Shown here in pieces: positions 22,800-34,800 of a DNA stretch of 64,000 nucleotides. This DNA comes from Megalonaias nervosa. Lineage: Eukaryota > Mollusca > Bivalvia > Unionida > Unionidae. A model generated the notes under the pieces. It was not told the DNA's origin. It did not search any database and was given only the letters and a program-made list of their open reading frames with translations. The position numbers and the translations under genes are program-made. Position 1 is the first letter of the stretch. Every line of letters starts with the position of its first letter. Where the stretch lies: NCBI GenBank assembly GCA_016617855.1, contig JAECUM010004348.1, positions 62,001 through 126,000 on the forward strand. Direction: 5' to 3'.

Positions 22800-24390
22800 C
22801 TCCATGTTTAATTGTCATATAGGTTTCTTCATTACCCTAAGTGCAAGTCGTCCAAAAAGTTTGGATAAGGAACTTACTCTAGAACAAGTTATTTGCAAAA
22901 CCCATTTGCCTCAACTTTTAAACATTTTTACTCTAAAATCAATAGGACTCTTTCACAGCTCAATTGCAATCTCACCACAATCTATGGCCAAGGTATGTGG
23001 TCAATAACTAGAATTATTACGTAAAATTACACTTTCTTCTTTCATTCAGCATCTTTCTCTTTTGACCAGTTTGATCTCATAATCAACAGGTTTCTTTCTT
23101 ATCCAATGTGAAAGTCATCCACAAACTTTGGTAAAGGTATATGACTGATAGCTGAAATGTTTGTGCAGAATCCAATTTTCTTCCTTCAGTTTCAGTGACC
23201 TGTACACTTAGACCACAAAATTTATAGGCTTTTCATGTGCAAGCCATCACTTATCATGTGGACTAATGTTATTGCGCAGAAACCAATTTTCTTTCACATT
23301 TTTTTTTCTCTTTCAGTTGCAGTGATCTCGACCTTCAACCATCTGACCCCCAAATCAATATTCGTCTTCCTTTCTCCCAGTACAGGCCATCTGCAAAGTT
23401 TGATAACTGCCGATAGTGGAAAACTCTAGTTATTGTGTGGAATGCATCATTTTTCTTTTTGAAACACAGCGATCTTGAACTCTGACCTTAAAATGTATAG
23501 GGTTCATCTCAACTCCAAAAGCAAGGTATCCACAATGTTTAGTGATGTTAAGTGGTGGAAACTCTAGTATTGTGTAGAAACAACTGTTCTTTCAGTCAGC
23601 GAACTTGACATTTGGACCCTGAAACTGACGGCCTTTTTCCCTTGCCCCAAGTGCAAAAGATCTACAAAGTAGAGTAATTGTACAGAGTATAGAACTGTAG
23701 CCATTGTGTGGAAATCTTTCTTCTTCTGTCAAACATGATCTTGAACTATGTCCTTTTGAGATCAAAATCAATAATGTTCCTACTTACTCCAACCCAGCCA
23801 CAAAGTTGGGTAACTAGGTGGTGGAGAACTCTAGTGTTGTGTGGAAACAACTTTTCTTTCAGTCCATGACCCTGACTGTTCATCTTATGACCCCAAAGTT
23901 GTTATGATTCTTCCTTACAAATAGTGCAAGTCACCTACAAAGTTTGGTAGCTGGTGATGGTGGACAACAAATTTTTGTGAGGAAACCATTTTTCTTCTTT
24001 CAGTCACAGTGACTAACCTTGAAATTAAATGGTTACTTCTTTTAAAGATGTACACAAGTCCTGCAACTGAACTTCCTAGATTTGACCCCCTCCTCATGGT
24101 AAATTCAGTCTGTGCAATTCTGGAGATGTTGTTTCTTAGTAACAGTGGCTATATTTCAAGGTGGATCAACATACAAAACCCTGCAGGCCATCATGCTGCC
24201 ATCAAATGTGGCCAAATTCTGCCATTAAGTTTTTGAACGCTATTTAAAGGTTTCTACATTAGTAGTAAATCATGGCCCTATTTGATGGCAGATCAGAATT
24301 ATATGTACAGTCCGGATGTTTCCTGTCCAATATTATCAATTTTTGGGTCTAAGTATCTAAGGGTTTTCTTGTCTTAGTAGCAGTGGCTAT
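22800..24390 (+). repeat. Diverged tandem repeat R3 ('caagtcatccacaaagtttgg')
   Basis: About ten degraded units, roughly 110-150 bp each. Each contains, in order, a phrase like aagtcatccacaaactttgg, a 'gtggaaaactctagttattg' phrase, 'gtgtggaaacaa', 'ttctttcagtcacagtgacc' and 'gaccccaaaatcaatag'. Further similar units occur at about 60020-60400. There is no coding potential. Repeats with 'tgaccttgacctttgacc' wording are common in mollusc introns and are of unknown origin. Confidence 0.7.
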
Positions 24391-24398
24391 ATCTGATA

Positions 24399-25356
24399 CA
24401 GTCCTACCCGTTTATGTCGACATCCTCGGGCCCAAGGAAATATTGTCAACATAGGCAGATGTCAAGGTAAGTGGGGGGGGGGTGTCTGAAAAAAAGATAC
24501 AAGTTAAATTCGTCAGTAAGGGGTGACCTGTCGTCAGTGAGTAGCATTTACACTTTGAGAAAACAAACAATGGAAATTTTGAGCACATGAAGACACAATC
24601 AGTGTGAAATACACTTGTATATTGACAAATTACATTTTGGTTACCTTTGTGTAATAAAATCCACAATAAAATATTGCACCGGTCACATCCTGATACGAAA
24701 AACATTCACTACGATATTCAATGTCGGCATTAGCACATGGTTGCATGTTGTTATTTACATGCTTCAAGTACAATAAACTTGTTTTAATCACCGATCACTT
24801 TGGAAAATGCAAGAATCGATCAGATTTCATTGCTTTTATTAAAGTCACAGCGAGAGGCCAACTTTATAGGACCAAACAAAAGCCTGTTTTTTTTATATGA
24901 CCGCGACATTAAAGCCTGGCGGCAAGATCAAATAATTACTGAATAAAGTACAGGTTGGAACTGGCCGCTTGCCGACATATATGATTAGGCGCGAAAATTA
25001 AAGCCTGGTGGCAAGATCAACTAATTGTTTAACAAAGTATGGGTCAGAACTGGCAGATGGTCGACATAAATGATTAGGCGGGAAAATTAAAACCTGGCGG
25101 CAAAATCAACTAATTGTTGAACAAAGTATGGGTCGGAACTGGCAGCTTGTGGACATAAATGATTAGAAAACAAACGATTTGTTCAAGCTGGAACCAAGGG
25201 CTTCTGTCGACACGTATGTTTTTTTTTTTATCTCGACACCAACATGAGCATGACAATTTTGGTAGTAACAGTAGACCAAGGGACCAGGACTTTGCTTTTT
25301 TGTCGAAATAGGTGGCTTGTCGACATAAGTGATGTCGATATAAGTGGGTAAGACTG
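24399..25356. mobile_element. 958-bp non-autonomous TIR element, TA target duplication
   Basis: Left end CAGTCCTACCCGTTTATGTC and right end (reverse complement) CAGTCTTACCCACTTATATC match at most positions and are flanked by TA on both sides (24397-24398, 25357-25358). The CAGT-start, TA duplication and cgacataa-rich termini fit the Tc1/mariner/pogo (Tigger) superfamily. No transposase is encoded. The interior carries three 89-bp repeats. It inserted into an R3-type repeat region. Confidence 0.85.
24908..25174 (+). repeat. 89-bp tandem repeat, 3 copies, inside TIR element
   Basis: Units begin attaaagcctggcggcaaga at 24908, 24997 and 25086, exactly 89 bp apart, and each contains cgacata-aatgattag. 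This is probably an expansion of subterminal sequence, since 'cgacataa' also occurs in the TIRs. Confidence 0.9.
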
Positions 25357-25559
25357 TAGTATGTAGACATAATTTGGAAAAAGTTGCAAGGTCTTTATGT
25401 CAGGATGCTTTTATTATCAAATTCTAGGATGTTTAGTAGTTTTTGAAACAAATTCTTTCAAAGAGATTTTATATCTGAAGTAACAGATAGCAGATCGGCC
25501 TAATTTTTTACAAATCTGAAAACCCTGTCATGCTAGAATGCCATTAATATTGGCCAAAT

Positions 25560-26160
25560 TCTGTAGATCAGTGCTGAGAAGTCGTTTGTATCATCTGTCC
25601 AGCACACACAATCCCATTAGCTTAACTAGTCCGAGTTTCTTACAGATTGGTAAATAAAAGGGTCATGGCTGAAGATGCACCTATCAACAAATCACATTTC
25701 GGTCCTGCAATTTCATTAGGTGAATGATAAAAAAAAACAACCTCATTACTGCAACTAGTTTCACCATTTTTGACGCTTTGCCATAAAACTTGGTAAATAT
25801 TATCTTCATCACCAGAAAACGTGCATATGAACAAATCACTTTCCTCCTGCAATTTTTGGTAGTTTAATGTATGACAAAGTCTCTTTACTGTAACTAGTCC
25901 TGCAGTTTTTGAGAGATTGCTATGAAAACATGATATATTATGTCATCGTCTACAGACAAATCCCTTTGTTCCTCAGACTTCTGTTTGAATAATTGTACTG
26001 TTTGGGCTTGAAGATCGATGTAGCACTTGAAAGAACCTTGTAATCACAACTAGTTCATTAGTTTTCACTGCATCACCATGAAAACTTTGTACAATGTACA
26101 AGTTGAGATCATTATTTGAACATGCACCCATATAACAAGAGTCCCTATAAGGAACTGATG
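25560..26160 (+). repeat. Diverged tandem units R4 ('actgcaactagtttcaccat')
   Basis: About four units of roughly 140-150 bp share 'actagtttcaccatttttga', 'gccataaaacttggtaaata' and 'gaacaaatcac-ttcc' phrases. Heavily diverged and non-coding. Confidence 0.55.
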
Positions 26161-26851
26161 CTTAACTTACCGTAAAGTATTTCTAGGAATTCAATATAAG
26201 AACTTTTAAATGCCAATGTTAATACACTCTGATATTCTTGAGCAACAAGATTTTCATATCATCAATGTGGCAACCATAATGGATTTAAGACACCATTTGA
26301 AGACTTGGGTGAAAAACGTCTTGATAATTTATCACAAGATTTTCAGAATGTTCTTGTCACAGCTATGTTTAAGGTCTGACCAACATTATTTTCATTCAGG
26401 TCAAACTAGATAATATCACAAATAGCCTTTTGACAAAAATTACATTTCAATACAACTTTCCATGTAGGATAAGCAATGACAAAATTTTTCAGGATGACTG
26501 CCATGTTGGCCATAATGTACAGCAGCTCTGCACCATTTTAATTTAGTCCCAACCTGACATAAGAAACCTGGTGAAAACCCAATGCTGGTATGACTTTCCA
26601 TCTAGAAGGAATAGCAACAAGATTTTCAATATAGTCATGGCACAGCCATATTGGATATTAGGTCAGCACAATTCTTATTTCTGGCCAACTAGATACCAAA
26701 AGAAATCTATTCCAGTAAGAAATTTATGCTGATGTACATTTTCCAGTTAGGAGTAACAATAAGAAGACTTATGATGGCTGCTGTGGTTGCCATATTTTAT
26801 TCCATATTAGTACCATTTGCATTTAGTACCAATTAGACATCATAAGAAGAC

Positions 26852-26875
26852 TTTTAGTGTGTGTGTGTGTGTGTT
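26852..26875. repeat. (GT)n tract at SINE B tail
   Basis: About nine GT dinucleotides immediately precede the tail end of SINE B copy 2. A similar GT tract lies at the tail of copy 3 (about 42012-42030). Confidence 0.85.
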
Positions 26876-27149
26876 AGATTTGGAATTTTAACATAGCTTT
26901 AACAATTTTTCAGTCACATTGCTACAATGTCTGCAGTATGGCAGTTTATGGTGATGTCTAGCATTGGGGCATCATGCCACAGACATGTAGCATGATGTCC
27001 CATCCAGCCACATTCTTCTGACACTAGGACAACCAGTCCTAACACTAACCTCTGAATGCCAAGTGCCTAGCGAGGCAGCTGTGATTACCATTTTTACAAG
27101 TCTTTGGTATGACTCAGGCGGGGTTTGAACCCATGACCTCCCGCATCCA
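26875..27149 (-). mobile_element. tRNA-derived SINE, family B copy 2 (head truncated)
   Basis: Same body as copy 1 (tctgcagtatggcagtttat, then gatgtctagcattggggcat and ggtatgact). The tRNA head stops after the box B region (ccgcatcc), so box A is missing. Flanks show a 12-bp imperfect duplication, AGACTT(T/C)T(A/G)GTG, at 26848-26859 and 27149-27160, inside satellite array 2. Confidence 0.82.
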
Positions 27150-27461
27150 GACTTCTGGTGACAATCCCATATTGATACAGGTGATGCTTGCTATATGCCA
27201 ATTTGATTTATGCACTTTCATTTTAATGCCATTTATAATGAAGAAATAATAGTCAATTTGCACTGGTTTTAATGCCATCCCTGGTGCCATGTGCTGTGAC
27301 TCGCACGCAGCTCATGTACTGGCATACAGGTGTCATTTATCACTCATTAAGACATACAATTACTTTAAATTTTATGCCACAACACTGGAAATGCATCTAT
27401 GGTGCAAATCAAGTGTCACCTGTAAAACTGAAGAACCATTTTTGAACCAACTAGATTTTGT

Positions 27462-27695
27462 TGTTATAGTGTTTAACACCATTTTTCACCACAAGATAGG
27501 CTATACATGGTGGCCAGTATAAATGGTGGTGGAAGAACCTGGGATAACCCAGAAAGAACCACCAACCCATGAGAAGCTACTTGCAAGCTTTCTCACATAC
27601 CCACACTGGCCGAACTCGAGATTCGAACCCACGCAGACAGAAGTGAGATGGCAGTGATCCTAACGGTGAGCACTTTAGACCACTCGCAGCCCCAA
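27462..27695 (-). mobile_element. tRNA-derived SINE, family A copy 4
   Basis: Minus-strand copy with the full body (gataggctatacatggtggc on plus) and tRNA head at the right, ending cactcgcagcccc. A 10-bp duplication TAGATTTTGT lies at 27452-27461 and 27696-27705. Confidence 0.87.
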
Positions 27696-28942
27696 TAGAT
27701 TTTGTAAGGAGTTTTCTGATGAAAAAAACCAATGCTGATGCGACATCCTATTCAGGAGTAGTAATATCAAGATTTTCAGGCCGATTTTCATTTATGACAA
27801 GCTAGACATCTGATTTAGTTGGTTTCTTTTAATACTGAAAACCCTATACAGATATAATCCCCTTTCAGGAGGAGCAGCAATAAGAATTTCAAGATGGCTG
27901 ATATGGTGGCTAAACTGGATGGCAGGGTGGAAACATTTTCAATCAAGTCCAACTAGATATTGTAAGCAATCACCTAGAGAAAACCCGATGCTGATATATC
28001 GTTCTATGGCAACAAGACGATTTTCAAGATGGTTGCCATACTGAACATAAGACAACATTTTCACTTATCGCTGTTCCATTTAAATATACATGGTACCTAG
28101 GCAAGGCACTTGTTTTTACAAAATATATGCCATGATACTCTGGATACTCACCGAGTTCATATTAAAATGGAAAAGTTGCATCTGTGGATCACTATTCCAT
28201 ATTTTTTAGTGCTTTCCCTGGGCCCAAAGTATATTTTAATAGAACAGCTCTTAGGACCAACCAGATGCTGTAACAAGACTTTTAATGCATATCCGTGTTG
28301 ATATGGCCATCCATTCTGAAGTAGCAAAAACTAGATTTATAAGATGGCTGCAGTGGTGGCCATATGTTTGTTATCTGAGCAACACAATTTTCATGCAAGA
28401 CCAACTAGACCTCCAGTGAATATAAGTGTAAAGTTTCATGGTAATCCTCAAAGAAGTTTAGGACAAGTAGCGATAGCAAACTTGTGCTAACAGATGAAGA
28501 GACCTTAGACAGCAAGCCAGCAAACTAAACCCCAGGATGAATGTGTGTAAAGTTTCATGGCAATACTTCATGAAGTTTATGAAGAGTTGCAATAACAAAC
28601 TGGTGCTATTGGATTGACCGATGCTGGACAAGACATCCCATACTGACCAGTAGAGCTAAAAATTGGAATACCCAACAATTTTAAGTGTTTCAAAGTATCC
28701 AACAAAAAACAACCTTACTCTAGTACATATTTAACTGTACAAGTATTTGCCATGAGCCTCTGCCAGGTATTTTCTAATACTAGAAATGTATTCATGCTAG
28801 TCATACTAATTTCCAACATTCAAGCTGTCATCAAAAAAACTTTCAATTATCCACCATCTCAGAAATGACTTCGACAAGGAAGCTCTATCACTCCACTTTG
28901 GACAAATGCTATAAAGAACCAGCAAATTACAAACTGCCTTAC

Positions 28943-29031
28943 CCCATCCATGACTGCAGCACTGATTGTGTAGACAGTGTCCTTCAAAGGTTCTTTGTAA
29001 ATGCAAACTTCATCTATACCAAACTGGTCCT
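28943..29031 (-). CDS. C1QBP: C1QBP exon (beta-strand/linker segment)
   Basis: The acceptor (gtatttcag) and donor (GGG|gtaagg) bound 89 nt. The first two bases complete a codon begun by the previous exon's final G, giving Glu. The product reads EDQFGIDEVCIYKEPLKDTV and then YTISAAVMDG, leaving in phase 0. It aligns with the mammalian 'SDIFSIREVSFQ...DTNYTLNTDSLDW' part of p32, with I.EV and DT.YT in register. A longer minus-strand frame extends below 28943, but it is intron read-through. Confidence 0.93.
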
Positions 29032-30411
29032 CTGAAATACACAGGAAACACTATTAGGAAGTTCATCTTGCTGCATGATCCCACTTATATAAATAAAACA
29101 AGCAGCAAGTCTTAGGAAAACCACTCACCTTTTTGACATGCCTGGGTAAATGTTGGCTTAACAATTCAGTACTTACTCATCCTTGGCCAAGTAGATGCTG
29201 GTTCTCAACTCGAGATTAACAAGCACCAAAGTTCAACATTGCTTAACACCTAATGTGCACCAATGATATGACACTTTTACCTAATATTCCCTACTTGTTA
29301 GAAGTCTATAACTTGTCACAAAGAAATATAAGCTTGATATGAAATGGGTAAAATTCATGAAAATATTAGGACAGTCTGATGCTTAGCCACCAATTTTTGG
29401 GGTATTTGCATTTATAGTGATGCTTTCCAGTACTTCAGGCATCATTTTGATAAAGAAATTTTCTCTTTAATGAGCTATCACACATCTTTGTATGTCCGAC
29501 CCCTGAGAAGTTTTTAGATTTGTTTAAGATTTTCCATTTTAACTTATGTTGTTACATTTGCCCTGTATTTTCACACCAAAACTAAAGAAGTATCTGACCA
29601 GCAACATGGGACAAGTATAAATGTTGTCTGACCAGCAACATGGGACAAGTCTATGTTTGACCAGTAAAATGGGACAAATGTAAATGCTGTCTGACCAGAT
29701 GATAATCACAAAATTTTTGGCTTTTTTTTTCTAAACTTCTCCACATTAGACTTGACAAGATGTGTGATTGCTCAATATTAAAATGAAATACAGGTAACTA
29801 AAAGGTTTTACTAAAATGCAAATACCATTAAGAAAAAGAAAGCTAAGTGTGCAAATGCCGTTTCTTGTGTTACAAAACTTGTCATTACACATTCTATGGG
29901 CCATTACACATTTTATCTATGGGACAATGTACTATAATTCAGTAAATGTTTTGGTAAATTATATTTCTCTGATAATACTTACCATTACATTTGGTTAACT
30001 TTCTCTGATACCTCCAAATCCAGCACACTCGCAATAACAAGAAATGTCTCACGTTACAATGACAAAGGGAATAAACTCTTACAGGTTAACTCCCTCTTTT
30101 TATCCACATGGTTGTAATTAACCAGGATAAACCAGTTTTTACTTAAGTGAAACCTTAAAGGATGCCTGCATTATTAGGAGGAGTGGGAGCTATTATTAAT
30201 GATGTGATCAACCAAGTATTATTGGAGAAACATAATTTAATAAAAACACAGGCTTTCTTCATCAAACACATCACCTGACTAAATTACATTAGAAGAGTAA
30301 GTAAGAGATATTGAGCATCCCATCTCTACCTGTGTCACGCAGTAGGAGCATGGTTGCTCTACTAAAAGGATGAACTTCTAATGGTAGCACAACCGGAAAC
30401 AATTTGTTTAT
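29032..30411. other. C1QBP intron; small tandem repeat at 29591-29700
   Basis: About three to four units of a roughly 33-54-bp repeat with 'tctgaccagcaacatgggac' and 'aagtataaatgttg' occur at 29591-29700. Otherwise nothing recognised. Confidence 0.5.
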
Positions 30412-30422
30412 ACATGTGTGCA

Positions 30423-30660
30423 GGGGGCCCCGAGTGGTCTAAAGCGCTCTCCGTTACGGATCACTGCCATCTCACCTCTGTCTGCGTAGGTTCAAGTCTG
30501 AGATTCGGCAAATGTGGATATGTGAGAAAGCTTGCCAGTAGCTTCTCAAGGGTCGGTGGTTCTTTCCGTGGATTTCCCGGTTTCTTCCTCCACCATTAAT
30601 ACTGGCCGCCATGTATAGCCTATCGTGTGCTGAAAAATGGCATTAAGCCCCACAACAACA
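30423..30660 (+). mobile_element. tRNA-derived SINE, family A copy 5
   Basis: Plus-strand copy very similar to copy 1 across the body and CAACAACAA tail. Its head reads ggggccccgagtggtctaaa, lacking the 8 bp ggccgagt present in copy 1, a deletion between short direct repeats in the box A region. Flanking duplication ACATGTGT(G/A)C(A) lies at 30412-30422 and 30661-30670. Confidence 0.9.
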
Positions 30661-30670
30661 ACATGTGTAC

Positions 30671-33060
30671 AAGAGATCAAAAGTTTCCCATGTGAATCCA
30701 GTAAACATGGCAAATTCATGCCTGGGACTAAGGTTTGTGCTTTCATGAATGGGGAGTGGTCACCATCTGTGCTGCTATCACTAACCCAATGTCATTCAGT
30801 TCTCTCCATATCAAGGTTATGCAATGCATGATAAAGCTATAGAAGGCAGACAGGGTATGCCAGTCAGTTGACTCCAATGTATCCAGAATGAAGTCATTAC
30901 ATTCAGGGACTGATTCTAGAAGTTTGTCTTATTTCATGAGTTGAAATCTTCATTTATGTGCCTGATCCTGTAAGAGTTTATAGCTCTTTAGCCAAGCAGC
31001 CAGCACTGTAGATTTTTTTGTCTTGCATTTGTGCATTCAGCAGTAGAAATGATCTTTTACAGTTGATGGTAGGGTCCTGCAGCTTTGCTTCTCTTGACAG
31101 ATTGATCCAGGAGGGGGAGCAAATAATTATTGTTGGTTGACTAAGTGACAACAACCTATTCTTAGGAAGGAAACCAGGTTGTCTCATTAGAATGACTGAA
31201 CAGTCAGAATGGAACATGTAGTTTACATGAATATAGCACACTCTACATGCTGTAGTGATTTCATAAATTTGCTAATCATGCATGACAGCTGCTTCATAAA
31301 ATGCAGGAAGGTGATGGCTCAAACTTAGAAAATTTGGCCACGTCAAAACTCAGGAGGAATTACATTTGGGAATAATTTGAGAAAGCATGGTTGTGGCATG
31401 TAAAAATTAGACTGCAAGTCAGAGAGTATCTTGCTGTAGCCAAAACTGTCTCTTCCATGAACTCTAGTCTTAAAATGGAGGGAGCGCACAGAAAAACAGC
31501 AATGACTGTTAGTGGCCTTTTTGGTTAGCCAAAAAATCAGAAGAGGTACAAAGTCAAGTAAGGCACAAACTGACACAACACTGCTGACTAAGTTTAATGT
31601 GGCATTAGGACTTGTCTGTGCATTTTATCAACATCTAGTCAAGATATGTGTGGATAAAATATCTATATACAGAACTTTTTACCAGTGGTGTCAGAAAGTT
31701 GCTGGCAAGTGACTCACCATGATGAAGCTCATACTTTACCATCATGAATGTTTCAAGAGATGCTGATAATTTTTTGCAATATTTAACAACTATAGCAATA
31801 TTCTAAATGACAAACTGTTGCCATCGTCATCAACATCCACCAAGGCACTGACCTTGCAGGCAGAACTGATTGAAGGTGGAGGAGGACATTCTGTGGGAGA
31901 TAAAATTCCTATAGTTTTTCCCTGTTGCAGCCATAAACTAAATTCCATCCATTCCACTGTCAAATTGACATGTTCCAGCATATTCATTTCATTCCCTTCA
32001 TAAAGTGAGGATTGTTCACCTGTACACCCAGAATCCAGGGATACAGCCTTCCATATGGCAAACAGGATGAAGTATCATTTGCATGTATCATCATCTTGCC
32101 CCTAGATATGCTGTCAGTAGTGACTGCATTATGGAAGGTCAGTCCGGCACAGCTGGTTTGGCTTGGTCATATTACTTCACAAGCAATGTCAGTTTTGATA
32201 TGAATTACATAGCAATGGTCAATTCAGTTGCCTGGCCAGCTAGCTATGTGGTCCTCTGGATGGTGGGTTCACTGGTTGGAGATAAAAGACTCTTGACAAC
32301 AAAACGTACTCAGCATGTTCATTAAGCTAGACCAGATGATTGGCAATCAAAACAGCGTTAACAAGATGGTAACAAGATGGTACATATGTGCCAATGAGCA
32401 ACTGTATGGGTAGACATGTCTCATATCCTTCCTTCACGACTTTAAATCATTTATACATCTTGCACTTGGTTGTCATTTCTGTAATGAAGACAAACAAACA
32501 AGTGCATACAGCAAAATAATGTAAACTGTGTGATCAAAACAACTTAGAAGTGTAACAGATGACAAGTACAGTGATGAAATTTTCTTTGTCAGAAATAAAT
32601 GTTGCTGATAGAAATTCTATGTGACAATAACAAACAGTTTGACTTATGAAAATAAAAGATGGATGATGGAACTAGAGTAATAAATAAAATGGATTCTGAG
32701 GAGGAAATATTTACCACATGACACAGAAAGTGAAAACTGGTACATCTGGGTTTAAAGTTATCCTCATATAATGTGATCAGGTAATGCATTTGATGGAAGA
32801 ATTAATTTTTATGATGTTTACCCATTTTAATCTCAAGTTTGCATCAAGTACATGATCTTTTTTAGTAAGAGCATAAACAGTTAAATGGACAAGTGTGTTA
32901 TGCCAAGTAGAAAGAAAGGGAGATGTAACTGTTGCAACTTGTTCATGCCTGGGACATGTGCATAGATCTTTTGTCCTGAGCCATGGAGCACACAACTACA
33001 AACAGCATCAACCAAGCCTTGCAAAACATGACAACAACACATCCAAATCTATTTTGTTCA
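30671..33060. other. C1QBP intron, unassigned old repeats
   Basis: Several short frames up to 87 codons appear in changing frames, for example on the minus strand at 30978-31241 and the plus strand at 31818-32325, without recognisable motifs. The sequence is less AT-rich and looks like decayed coding DNA of an element, but I cannot name it. Confidence 0.35.
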
Positions 33061-33089
33061 CTTAACATCATATGCAACAACAACAGTGT

Positions 33090-33630
33090 ATACAGCACAT
33101 AATGTGGCAGCATCTTTGCTAGAAAAGGTTCTGATAACCCTATCTACACCTTGGCGTAACGAGCAGACATTTCTGTGCTTCGGGTCTGTGAATTTCATTG
33201 GATGCAGGGGCAAGCCACCACATCCAATCAAAATTGAGTTGTTCAAATTTGAACACTGTTCCTATGTGATTGAGACAAGTGGGGGCACACAACTTGAATG
33301 GACTGATAACTAAGCAATTTTCTAGTGCAGGCCCATGTTTGCACAAATACCTTTCACTCAAATACACCTGTAATGGCCTCCTCTGGTACAGTCATACTTT
33401 TGACGTTAAACTTACACACTATCCTTTTTAGGTCCAATGCCCCCACCATTTTTTGCCAATGTACAAATGCATCATGCGATTGGTTAGTTGGCATTACATA
33501 CTAAGGGAGGAAACTCATTAAATCTGATGGATGTCGCTAGGACAAAGCACCAATGTATCTGTTCGATCCGCCAATATGTAGATAGGGTTATTGGAAGCTT
33601 GGCTAGCGAAGATGAATGTGGCAGCAGTTG
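33090..33630. repeat. Imperfect inverted repeat, about 100-bp arms
   Basis: The left arm at about 33100-33200 contains gataaccctatctacacctt, ggcgtaacgagcagacattt and gtgcttcggg. The reverse complement of about 33515-33625 contains aataaccctatctacatatt, ggcggatcgaacagatacat and gtgctttgtc. Arms appear roughly 70% identical over about 100 bp, with about 310 bp between. Confidence 0.6.
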
Positions 33631-33639
33631 ACGTAAGTC

Positions 33640-33995
33640 TGCAATTTTTACAGCTGAGTGTAGACAGCACACAATACTGCAGTAGTAGATCCAAAACTGC
33701 ACTGTTTATAATCAAGTTTCGATGGCACATATAGCACCATCAGATGCAAGACTGCACTGTTCTACAGCTGAGTGTGGATGGCACATAATGTGGCAGAGGT
33801 AGATCCAAGTCTGTACTGATTACATTGAGCAGAAACAGCACACAATGTGGCAGTGATAGATCTAAGCCTATACTGGCAGTAGTAGATCCAAGTCTGCACT
33901 GATTACTTTTGAGCATAGACAGCACACAATGTGGCATTAGCAGCTCTCAGTCTGCACTGGTTACAGTTGAGTGTAGACAGCATATAATGTGGCAG
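33640..33995 (+). repeat. Tandem repeat, 'agcacacaatgtggcagtag' unit
   Basis: About five to six units of variable length (about 55-75 bp) share 'gtgtagacagcacacaatg', 'tggcagtagtagatccaag' and 'tctgcactgattac'. The first arm of the neighbouring inverted repeat also carries the 'cagcacataatgtggcag' phrase. Confidence 0.75.
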
Positions 33996-34199
33996 AATTA
34001 TCTGAATTACACAACGACTGATGGCTGGGAGTATGGAGCTGGAACTTGTCAATTTGTCACATCAGAGCTCTCAATGGATCCTGTACAAAAAATTGACATG
34101 AGGTGTCCAGCATAGACAGGGCTGCACAACAAACTTCCAATTTCCCATGAGTGGAAGCCTGTTCATGGTAAATGGAAACAGGGGCTGTCATTACTGACA

Positions 34200-34800
34200 C
34201 TGGCCCATCCTGTCGGAACTGCAAGTAATTAGGGTCAACTGATAAGGTAGGTATCTCACTGATTTGCTAGTTCAAGTATGTAGCAAGTCAGATACAAGAG
34301 GTGAACCAACAAAGCCAATGAAAGCGGTTCAAATGGCATCTTATTCAGCCAGGTGAGCACTCTTGAAAGGTTCATCTTCGAGCACAGGGACAATACCTTT
34401 GGAAACGCGAAACTGAAATTTTACAGAATATTGGAAAGGCCTTTGTTTTGTCTGATATCCTCTCTTCCATGATGACACAAGTGGGAGATTGTCCCTGCAG
34501 AACACCAGCCTTTAATCATGACTGGTGTTGTTTCTCTTCAAAGAGCCAAAGTAGGCAGTAAGCTATTCGAGGTATTGATGAGTTCTGTGGCACAATGTGT
34601 TTGTACTCATGCCATTGTATAAAAATTCTCCTTTTCCCTTGCACAAGTGGAAGGTAATCTCGCTTGAGTGATTCTCTCCACCATCTGATGAAGTATCTGT
34701 TCTTGAGGGGTTGTTTAATACGATCCAGATATACAGGTGCAACAACCCTTGATTGTGATGAAATGCCTGCCATCGCAGCTGCTTCAGCAGTTGAGGAAAT
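34200..34800 (-). pseudogene. DIRS tyrosine recombinase relic, copy 1
   Basis: On the minus strand the core-binding region is visible (IAYCLLWLFEEKQHQS), matching the 'IA.FL.YLFEE' helix of DIRS recombinases. Downstream comes QISEIPTLSVDPNYLQFRQ. This is the catalytic box, where copy 2 reads GRISEIHALSSDPSYLQF. The catalytic Arg position is Gln (codon at 34264-34266) in copy 1. The change is consistent with loss of a CpG and would inactivate the enzyme. Frame shifts separate the parts. The C-terminal boxes with the second Arg and the Tyr nucleophile are absent. Confidence 0.7.

Larger units (their letters stand above)
26200..28440 (+). repeat. 'aagatggctgcc' satellite, array 2
   Basis: Many diverged units of the array 1 repeat, interrupted by a family B SINE (26875-27149) and a family A SINE (27462-27695). 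The last part (28420-28620) changes to two copies of a 'gtgtaaagtttcatgg' unit about 120 bp apart. Confidence 0.75.

Noticed and set aside
30381..30599. 72-codon frame similar to the one at 11795-12001
   Set aside because: Similarity comes from two copies of the same SINE, not from a gene family.
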